A stretch of DNA of 64,000 bases from assembly GCF_024868665.1 (NCBI RefSeq), contig NC_079901.1:4953912-5017911 (forward strand), given 5' to 3'. The position numbers and the translations under genes are program-made. Positions within the stretch are counted from its first letter, which is position 1. Each line of letters starts with the position of its first letter. This DNA is from Triplophysa rosa (lineage: Eukaryota > Chordata > Actinopteri > Cypriniformes > Nemacheilidae). Below the pieces are notes generated by a model, which searched no databases, had not been told where the DNA came from, and worked only from the letters and a program-made list of their open reading frames with translations. Positions 18,237-27,211 of this stretch are shown one piece after another.

Positions 18237-19673
18237 GACAAGGACAAATAAGCTAAACAATTTTTTTATCCAAAGGCCATCATCGCTTTAAATGCTGCCA
18301 TATAAACTGACCTCAGAGTGAAATATTTGTTCTAGTTCATGAGCAATTTCTAAGGGATCATGCAAATTATGAAAATGTGACGAGAGTGTGTGTGTGTGTG
18401 TTTTTTTCGTAACTTCCCAGCAAACACAGAACGTTCCCCTAACGTTAGTTTTTGGCTCCCTTTTGGTTCTTTTTTGGAAACCAAAAAATAACGTTTTAAG
18501 AATGTTCTTTTCAGATTTTGTTTTTTGCAACCAGAGAATAACGTTCCCTGATGGTTATTTTTGGTTATTATTTAATGGTAACAATTGTCAAGATCACATT
18601 AACACGTGTTATACTGACCAAATGAAAATCATAAATGTGCACTTTAATTGCTGAAAATACTAAACTAGTTAAGCGAAATGAAAATTCACTCATAAATCCA
18701 CGTGTATTTCTTTAGTGGGTTTGTATGTGTGTGCTCGAGCACGTGCATTCTCCGCTCTGCCGCGCACTCCCGTCATTTAAAAATTAACTGTCATTTCGTT
18801 TTAGCCTACCTCACTCACTAACACATTAGTTTAAGCGGTTTATTTATTTAAATTTTTAATTAAAAAAACATACAGATTTGAGAGTATTCTTATATTTTCG
18901 ATTGATTTGACACATCTAAACGAACAGACCATGATGTAAGGATTGAAACTCAAGGCTTTTGATTGTTATATCTAAAAACGCAGTTATCCTGAAGATAATT
19001 AAATGTTTATTCTTCTGTCAATAAATATCTGCTTTAAATCCGGTGTATTGTGTTGAAGTCATTGGTTATTTTATTTCAATATCATGTCTGATGCTGAGGT
19101 ACACACAGTGTGGTTTTATTATGGTATACTGTGATGTTTAAATTGAAAATTACTTCAGTAATGAAAAAGGATCAAGTTAATAGAAGAATCTAATGCATTG
19201 ATTTCATCCTCCATATTGTGTGCTGATGTATTTTATTTTAATTAACGTTAGATTAGATAAGCGATGGATAAAAACATAGCATGGATGTACTCATACAGTA
19301 AATGACGTGTAGTAAGGCCAAATGTACCCAAGAAAAATATTTTAGGCTAACGTTCTAGTTCCCAGAAAGTTTTTTTAAGGTTTGTTTTTGGGTTTCTTTA
19401 CGGAAATAAAACGTTAGTTTCGTGGTTTCTATAACGTTAGTTTTTGGTTAGAAAACTTTTGGAAAGAAAACTTTCCTGGAGAACCAAAAACGAACCTTAG
19501 AAAATAACGTTCTGGGTACCAAAAAACTAACGTTAGGAATACGTTATTGGAACCAACAATTGTTAGTTGGGTAATAATCCTCATTATTACTTATTATTAT
19601 GTTTTGTTTCACCTAAGGATTTGCATCCCATTTCGTTTTACTATGTACAGGGACAATAAATTCTATTCTATTC
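17715..19673 (+). mobile_element. 5'-truncated, broken CR1/L2-like LINE, interrupted
   Basis: The frame from 17715 encodes the end of a non-LTR reverse transcriptase: LNTTKTNELIVDYRR, the FKFLGINIAEDLSW block, VKKAQQRLFLLRLLKK and SILTSCIGVWF. A frameshift near 18040-18060 moves the continuation (ERKSLQRVITTAQR, LKKARNILKN, HSLFELLPYRQ) to another frame, ending near 18236. A LINE-type tail with AATAAA and ATTCT units lies at 19640-19673. Between them a separate DNA element (18416-19571) is inserted. Only the last part of the polymerase is present, so it is a dead copy. Confidence 0.8.
18416..19571. mobile_element. Foldback-type DNA element rich in AACGTT motifs
   Basis: Ends share a short inverted repeat (CCCAGCAAACA at left; CCCAACTAACA inverted at right). 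Inside each end are multiple AACGTTAG or AACGTTC units with TTTTTGG spacers (18430-18560 and 19350-19545). No coding capacity is seen. It interrupts the LINE tail, so it arrived later than the LINE. Exact ends and target duplication are uncertain. Confidence 0.55.
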
Positions 19674-19702
19674 AACACATTTTTGTCCACAGAAACATAT
19701 CA

Positions 19703-21082
19703 TAAAACAGATCAGATATTATATATTATAAACATATATATATATTGCTGTTTCGCCTAAGTTCCAGCTGCACGCGCCGCCGAGCAACACGTGGTGTTTC
19801 CTTACTGAACCAATCAGTACTTTTAAGGAATCGGCTGAATCAATGATTCAACTCACTCGTTAAGAGGGTGACTTGCCGCCACCTACTGGCTGTTTTAGTT
19901 TCATATTTACGCGTATCATTTCATTGATTCCACAATTTCATATTTATATATTCAGAATGTTACATTTAAAATATTAATCTCATAATGGCTTTTATGCCAC
20001 TGTAACTAAAGTGTAAAGGTTAAGCAGTCTGTGTAAATATAGGCTACCTAACGGTGCTGTTTGAATGGGCATGATGATGGCGTGAGATGCGTGTCTCACT
20101 GCATTAACATGAGCATGCACTTTTGTTTGATTTAATCCCGGATCCCTAAATCCAATTGATGACTTTTGATTAATCAGTATCTAAGAGCAGCATCTGTGAA
20201 ATATGCGTTATATTTTAAGCATTCGAAATGCCACGTGTTATGCATTGCAAAATTAAGAAACCCGAATGTAAACTGTATTTGCAGTCGCGTTTCAAACGCA
20301 TTGATCATAATGCTTGTGTAGACTTCAGTGAAATGCGCTGGTTTCTCTCGACGTTCTGAGCTGGTGGGTGCGAGTCTCATTGACAAACAACTCAAGCTCT
20401 TATCAGCTCCATCCAGCGCATTTACATTAAATGTGATTTGGATAATTTCACACGTTTCCATTGCCAAGTGTCTTCTTCCAAGTGTCTCATAGCAGACCTG
20501 TTGTTGTGCAGTTTCTGTTCATGTGCGCCAAGACATTTTAGAAATCTCCACCGGATAATGTTTTACGGCCATGTCCCTAATAAAGTATATGTAGGCTATG
20601 TGTGGTAACCCTATCTACATACAGTTAGGGTGATATTTAATGACTAGATTGCCTTCTCTATGCAACTTAGCCAAACTCGTTTCGTTTGGTCACACCACAA
20701 GGTGTCACTGTGGCCTCAAAGCTTCAGCACCGCCGCTCTGAGATCGATTGCTAATGTCTGAGGTGAAACACGCCCCACTCATTAGCATACAGACACAGAA
20801 ATACATAAGTAAATAAATGTAGAAATAAATAAATGTGAAAATAAATAAATGTAGGAATAAATACACATATACATGAATAAATGTGGAAATAAATAAAAGT
20901 GGAAATAAATAATTGTGTAAATAAATTTATAAAAAAATAAATAAATGTGGAAAAATATATAATTACACATAAATAAGGAAATAAAAGCACAAATACTCAT
21001 TTATTTGTGCTTTTTTACATTTCTTCATGGATTTATTTTTGTATTTATTTATTTTTAATATTGTCAATTTTGGCATTCCATA
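19703..21082 (-). repeat. Right arm of the large inverted repeat
   Basis: Inverted copy of 14892-16271 with scattered substitutions, for example in the A/T-rich block at 20800-21000. The differences argue against a simple assembly duplication. Confidence 0.9.
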
Positions 21083-21088
21083 ATTTAA

Positions 21089-22129
21089 GAGTGTGGGGTT
21101 AGATATTACATGAAGTGTATGACCTACAATGGCCACATGGTGGCATCACTGCTCACAAGCAACGTATAATTTTCCTTCACTTTTAGGAGAGCAGGACCAT
21201 TTATTAACAATCTGCAGAGCAATCCACAGAAAAATGCATAAAACATCACAATATTTGTATAAAACATGACAAAATTATGAATCTATGTATAATATCTCCA
21301 AAAGAAGAATTTAATGTGTTAATATTTTTATTAACGGTTAATGGTAATGGTGCTCAATTGTCAAGTATCACTTCGCCAGATGTACTTCCAAAATTAATGT
21401 ATTTTAGTTTTAAATCTTAAATATATTTGTTTAACATTTTGATTGAGTTATAAATGTTCGTTGGTTGTATTTTGTTCAAACGTTTAAGTACTGTTAAAAA
21501 ACTGAAACAGGGAGTCCTTCTGGACCAGCGTTGATTATCCGACATGGTCTACACAAAGCTGTATCTCAACATCCTCAACTGATGGGAAGAGCTCAAACAT
21601 ACAAAAAATGCAAGAAAACCAAACAATGTGCAGGACATGGATTTTTTTCCTTAATAGTAAGCAGCCAATTGGCAAATTATTATCAGGGCAGCTAAATATA
21701 AATCAAGAGGCTGTTAACAGCATTATTTGCATAAAATCAGTTTCTTATTATAACTTGAGCAATATATGTAAATATATATAGCTTAATCAGAGCAATGCTA
21801 AATAAAAAAGACGGTGCATTTTTACGACAGATTCTGCAAAAGGATTGCAAACCTTATTGACAAATTATTTCCATTTGTTAATATTTGTGTATTCATTAGG
21901 CACACTGGGATGGTACCCTTTGAAAAGGTACAAATAAAAATACTGGTTTTTATACAATTTCTTATTCTACTTAATGAAAATATATGACTATTGATTATTA
22001 ATTGTTAATAGTAATTTATAATTGTACTATTGTTCATTATTAGATCACTTTTTATCATAATATTTTAAACAGTTTTATTTATACAAGTTAAAATGTGTCA
22101 TTGTCTTGTTGCTTTGTTATTTTATTGTA
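21089..22129. other. Intergenic AT-rich DNA
   Basis: No gene recognised. A short repeat-like motif (GGTACCCTTTGAAAAGGTAC) near 21912 resembles small fish interspersed repeats. Confidence 0.4.
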
Positions 22130-22436
22130 TTAAAGGGATACTTCACCCAAAAATGAAAATTCTGTCATAATTAACTCACATTCGAGTTGTTCCAAATCTG
22201 TATAAATTTCTTTGTTCTGATGAACACAGAGAAAGATATTTGGAAGAATGCTTATAACCAAACAGATTTTGCCCCCCATTGACTACCATAGAAAATACAA
22301 TGGTATAGTCAAAAGTACCCAGTTTGTTGTCCTACATTCTTCAAAATGTCTTCTTTTGTGTTCAACATGCAGAACAAAGTAATTTTTCCTACTATGGGAG
22401 TCAATGGGGGGGCAAGATCTGTTTGGTTTTAGACCC

Positions 22437-23061
22437 CTTCACGCTTACGTCACGGCATTAGCTGGTGGCAAAACAAAGGGAAAACTGGAGGCGGCCAATA
22501 CAAACCAGCACAGATTCGGCTACATAAGGATTTAAAATATAATCTTGTGTTGTTTATTGCCACAATCGACAGAATACAGTCTCCAGTTTGATATTTTAAC
22601 ACCTGCTGCCATTGCCAAACAAAAACACTGACGACAGCTGTAGTTAAACACAATAAAACTAGCGGACTGAACAGAAACGATCATCAAAAATGCTCGCATT
22701 CACTTCATAACACTTAAGATTAAAAAACGACTGCCTTTTGTTGGTGTGGATTATGATTTGGGTATGTGTCTAAAAATATCTAAAGTATGCCCAAATCAGA
22801 AACTGGGGAACAAGGTTCTTTTTCACGTAGAGTTAACTTTCGAACGCATAGGGTATGCTAGCTAACTTCGTTAGTTATACAACTATAGTTAACTATCGCC
22901 CGAAACTGAACAAAGGAAACTGTTTGTCATCTCTTTTTCTTTAGTTGTCACAAGTGCATTAGTATAAAGGGAGAGGGAACAGTGAGAATGCTCATGTTAT
23001 GTGTCAGGTTTGTGTTCAAGTAAATGCATTTGCTAACGTTTGCCACTGTTAGTACACGCAC
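22437..23061. other. Insert between halves of the foldback element, unassigned
   Basis: Moderately complex sequence with a 67-codon minus-strand frame (22450-22653) of no recognised family. It may be part of another mobile element. Confidence 0.3.
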
Positions 23062-23693
23062 GCATAAATATGGAATGATTTTGCGGACTAAATTAAAAAG
23101 GAATTGCAAACTGCATTTGCAAATGCGTTTTCTATTTGTTCGTGTCAAAATTGTGACATAATTCAAACGCAAATGCAAACCGTTTGCATTTGCATTTACG
23201 CGAACTTACAATGTCTGCCAAATGTCAATACGCCATAATGTAAATGTAGGTATACGTGTCTATAGAAAATAATTGATTTTCAAAAACAAAACCTAAGCTA
23301 ACCCTAAGTGAATGACGTCACTTCCCGATACAAACACGCCCCGTTGAATAAGCCCACCCCCGCCGTCAGATGGAACGCAAATGCAAAGGGATTTGCGATT
23401 TCATTTGAGTTTTGGCAGGCTTAATACGCGACGCCATAAGAAGTGAAATAGCATATGGGGAATTGCTATTGCGATTTAAATATGGCAGGGTCGTAACTCG
23501 TAAGAGAGGTAATTCATTTGCAAATAGACTTTGCTTTTCCTTTTGAAATTTGGCAGACATTGTACGTTCGCGTAAATGCAAACGGTTTGCATTTGCGTTT
23601 GAATTATGTCACAATTTTGACACGAAAATTAGAAAACGCATTTGCAATACCTTTTTAATTTAGTCTGCAAAATCATTCCATACATAGATGTAT
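23062..23693. mobile_element. Foldback element with AAATGCAAA motifs
   Basis: Left arm (about 23062-23215) and right arm (about 23545-23693) are inverted copies; both contain GACTAAATTAAAAAGG, GTGACATAATTCAAACGC and CAAACCGTTTGCATTTGC. The roughly 330 bp centre has no coding capacity. It is probably a non-autonomous DNA element. Confidence 0.6.
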
Positions 23694-23885
23694 ACTCTCT
23701 CAGTTTATCTTTACTGTGCACGCTTGGTTTCTCTGTCTGTTAGGTGTAGATTTCAGGCCAATTAACCGGAGGTAATCCTGTCAGTTCGTCCCTGGATCCA
23801 TTGAGTGACCTGGCCGACCTGTACGGATCCATCCATTAACTTTTTCAACAACAACTAAAAAAAGTCGCGGCCCTGGACAGAGAGT

Positions 23886-25071
23886 TGTCATGACGCACAC
23901 AGACGGGCAGACTCAGATGCGGGGTTAACAGGGTTTTTATTGAAAACAGTGAGCAAAGCAAATAGTCCAAGACACCAATGGCAGCAAAACAGTCCTCGGG
24001 GAATTAATCGACCCGTAAGATTCAAGTAGAGAGAAGTTGCGCCCGTCAGGGAGAAGCTGCTGAACTGGCGAGAGCTCAGAGAATCGTGGTCCGGACGGCC
24101 AATAACTGTTGCGGGGCAGAGAGCAAAAAAAATAACAGAAACTAGGGCAGATAAGAAGCGAAAAATAAATTATGTTTTATTAACAAAGTTCTGGAGAAGC
24201 CGGAGCACATAATCAAACTCGGCTGGTTGACCATCTGCAATCACGTCATCTATCCTAATGAGTTTCATTAACAAAGTTCGGGAGAAGCCGGAGCTCATCA
24301 AACTCGGCCGGTTCGCTACAAGCAATCACGATTTCTATCCTATCAGCTCAAGCGAGCCTCCGCATAAATAAGACCTTACCTGCACCTTCTCTTCAAGTAA
24401 TGCAACATCCCTCCACCTCCCCGGCTGATCTCCCCGAACTCGCTTTCCACAGCAGGACCCCGGGGGGTGAGCTCTGGGTTCGGGCCGTTTCCGAGCTCGG
24501 CGCACTCGCCCCCATCACGGGGAGAGTGTTCCGGGGTCGGAAGGAACCGGCGAGCTTGGAGCCCGCTCCCTGGACAGCATGCCAAATACGCATATCTTAC
24601 CTACCCCTGCTATCAGGATTATCCCTGCCATCATTATTATTATTATTTGCTTAGGCGAACTCGTGAAACGAGCTTCGCGGAGCAAAACTCGGCAATGCTA
24701 AGACGAGGTACAGGACTAAGGCCAGACCTAGACTCGCTATACCTGGTCAGTCAGAGCTGGCAAAACAACAAGCACGGCCTGCCACAGGACAGAAGAACAA
24801 AGGGAAATAAATAGGAAAGCTAACTAAGGATGAGTGATTACAGGTGGGAGAGATAATAGATGAACGGGCGCTAATCAAGGGGAATACGCTACAGGTGAAA
24901 GAGTGCAAAGACTGTGAGTGGAGGAATACCAAAAGGGAGACACGGGGCGGGGTGAGTGACGCAGACACCGAGCACATGGCGAGCTGTCAAAACTGAGGCG
25001 CCACGAGCTCGACACACACCAAAACACAAACACAGGCAGGATACGGAACCCGAGTGTCCGAGATAATGACA
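23886..25071 (-). mobile_element. Probable solo LTR (minus strand)
   Basis: Read on the minus strand the block starts TGTCATTATC and ends GTCATGACA, so it has TG...CA ends with a short inverted repeat. It contains a TATA-like TATTTA (about 24807-24812) and an AATAAA (23936-23941) close to the 3' end. No flanking gag or pol frame is seen. A clear target duplication was not found, so the call is provisional. An 80-90 bp unit is tandemly duplicated inside it (24179-24265 and 24267-24345). Confidence 0.5.
24179..24345. repeat. Imperfect tandem duplication in the solo LTR
   Basis: Two neighbouring units share ATTAACAAAGTTC, GAGAAGCCGGAGC, AAACTCGGC, GCAATCACG and CTATCCTA, with small substitutions and indels between them. 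Confidence 0.8.
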
Positions 25072-25353
25072 GTGAGTGACTTTACATGTTAAAAATTAAT
25101 CTGATTTTTTTCTGTAGTCATTGTCAAAAAGCAAGCAAACAAAACGTGCAGCTACCTAGCATTAGTAATGCGGTCAGGGGGAACTTTCTGCCTCCACCTA
25201 AGCTCCCCCATATCAGTGAAGGCGTCTATAAGCATTCTTTCAAATATCTTTCTCTGTGTTCATCAGAACAAAGAAATTCATACAGATTTTGAACAACTTG
25301 AAGGTGAGTAAATGATGACAGAATTTTAATTTTTGGGTGAAGTATCCCTTTAA

Positions 25354-26400
25354 CTCACGTTAATAAATTAAACTTAATTATAAGTGTTGCAATATTTTTT
25401 CTCCAAGTAGTCATTGTCAATTTGTGAACAAACAGATTTCCATTGAAAATTCTTTCTCCGTGTCTGATCCGTGTCTCCACTTATAGGGCTTAATGTGTGT
25501 TAAATGAAATAATTATATATTAACATGAAAATCATAAAAAATACAACAGGCTTTTAGGTATTAGCGTGCATGCACATATTGTGCATGCGCGTAAAAAAAT
25601 TAATGTTGAAAATTGTATGTCGCTTTGGATAATTACGCCATAATGTAAATGTAGGTATATGTGTCTATAGAAAATAATTGATTTTCAAAAACAAAACCTA
25701 AGCTAGCCCTATAAGAAATATTCATCAAAGTAAAATGCTTGACAACTAGCCCCCATCTTACAAACTAAGACAAATTTACAAACTAATAATATTGTGTTTT
25801 GAATAAAATTTTACTTCATCACTTTGAGTGATTGTAAACATGTTTAGCTTTATTTATGAGCATGAAGTGGTGTTTATACACAATGACCACTAGATGAGAG
25901 CACCGCACAGTACTGTCACAGATTGAATCTATCTTCTGTACGTCAAACAAAGAGAGTTTATGCAAAACTGACCTCATTTGTCTGGGCAGGCTGGCTGGAT
26001 CTCAGTAGAATGTTTTGGCTCAGATAAGACTTTCTTCCTGTTTTTACTCCTGTGTAATATTATTTCTTTGAGTGAAGTAAATTATGGGCTAGTAAGAAAA
26101 CATATTGTGTTAATCAGACGAGAGAGTTTTAACATGACTTGTTCCCGTACAGTATGTGTGCAATCAATTATGTCATAAGTTTTGTGATTTGTAAGTTTAA
26201 ATCTTTGAGCATTCTGACATGCAGCCAATGAACTAAGATAAACACTAAGCGGTTCTTATATTCAACATGAAAACATTTGCAATAAATAAAAAAATAAGGA
26301 TTTCAAGGAGTTTTTCCAGTGCTGCTTTGTGAATTTTCAAACTGGTTAATGTATAAAACAGACAATTAACCTTTTCAAATAAACTGCGGTAAAAGTGGGC
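25354..26400. other. Intergenic DNA before atosa
   Basis: No gene recognised. A fish LINE/SINE tail motif (tcgctttggata) is near 25620 and is followed by a 73 bp segment (25635-25707) that duplicates part of 23231-23304. Confidence 0.5.
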
Positions 26401-26573
26401 AAGTTGCTTCAGCTAAAAGTCTTCAACCTGTGTACGTGGGTTACGTTCGCGCGTTGCCCAGCAACGGGTTCACGCCAGTACCATGAGGAGGAAGTGACGG
26501 AATGTGGGGGGCGGGCCAAGCTGTTGTTGGGACACGTGACTTGGAGGTTGTCCTCCTGCATGTGTTTTGACAA

Positions 26574-26627
<54 letters not shown>

Positions 26628-27114
26628 CGTGAGCGTGAGCTGAACGCGTTGCGTCTTCGGCAAAACAGCTTTTGTATCTTACTCTGTCAGTCGCGTTATA
26701 TAGCATGTCTTCATCAGACACGTAGTTTTTATTTTAATTTTCAGAGTTTTAGAAAAATGTTCCACTTCTCGACTGGAGACAGACTCATCAAAGCCACATA
26801 GCGTTTCTCAAGTGTGGACATGATGGTTCCCTGATAGTCTGATCTATCCTGGGTCTGATCTGACCGTGTGTGGGGGCTGGTGATGAGTTTCAGGGGTCCT
26901 GATGTGTCTGATGTGGCCTTTCCTTTGAGCTGAACAGCGGCACCGGACTTAGTCTGGGATCTTCATCTAGATGGACACGAGAGATAATCGGTGTTCATTG
27001 TTTGTTTAGGTATTAAACTGGAGTTTTGACGGACTAGCACATCAGACTGTTGCATATTATTGATCTAGCAGCTCAGATCGTTCATATGAACGGCTGTGCG
27101 CCAGATCGACAGAG
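26401..27114 (+). promoter_or_regulatory. atosa: atosa promoter and 5' UTR region
   Basis: A CpG-containing block upstream of the first coding exon carries three standard motifs: the X-box-like palindrome GTTGCCCAGCAAC (26453-26465), a GC box GGGGGCGGG (26506-26515) and an E-box CACGTG (26533-26538). A GA microsatellite (26576-26624) follows. The transcription start is probably between the motifs and 27115; part of this region would be 5' UTR. Confidence 0.55.
26576..26624. repeat. (GA)n microsatellite
   Basis: A GA dinucleotide run of about 49 bases in the atosa promoter or leader. Confidence 0.97.
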
Positions 27115-27211
27115 ATGTCAAAAGGACGAGTGCTGAAGTCTCGACAAAGATCTGAAGACGGAAAACGGTCGGCTGGTATGCTGGAGGAAATCACTGTGTC
27201 TATGAGCAGAG
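27115..27211 (+). CDS. atosa: atosa coding exon 1 (candidate)
   Basis: An ATG at 27115 (G at -3) opens 32 codons, [12 protein letters not shown] to ITVSMSR, plus one base, ending at donor AGAG|GTATAT. The leftover g joins exon 2 'at' to make Asp. A second in-frame ATG (27178, Met22, [11 protein letters not shown]) could be the true start. The N-terminal 32 residues are less certain than the rest because the following intron is so long and alternative first exons are possible. Confidence 0.65.

Larger units (their letters stand above)
14892..21082. mobile_element. Large element with 1380 bp terminal inverted repeats
   Basis: Two arms of equal length (14892-16271 and 19703-21082, 1380 bp each) are inverted copies of one another with only scattered differences, around a 3431 bp interior. 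The outer ends read TATGGAATGCCAAAATTGAC and its inverse. ATTTAA lies immediately outside both ends (14886-14891 and 21083-21088), as expected for a 6 bp target-site duplication. No transposase is recognised; the interior holds a broken LINE. Very long inverted repeats with 6 bp duplications occur in Polinton/Maverick elements, but no Polinton gene is present and the termini are not clearly Polinton-like, so the class is left open. It may be a non-autonomous or internally replaced element. Confidence 0.75.
22134..25349. mobile_element. TTAA-flanked foldback element split by a 2.8 kb insertion
   Basis: The left half (22134 to about 22436) begins AGGGATACTTCACCC after TTAA (22130-22133). The right half (about 25213-25349) ends GGGTGAAGTATCCCT before TTAA (25350-25353). 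The halves are inverted copies of the same teleost foldback family seen intact at 35443-35749. Sequence between them is a composite of later insertions, including a probable solo LTR. Confidence 0.7.
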
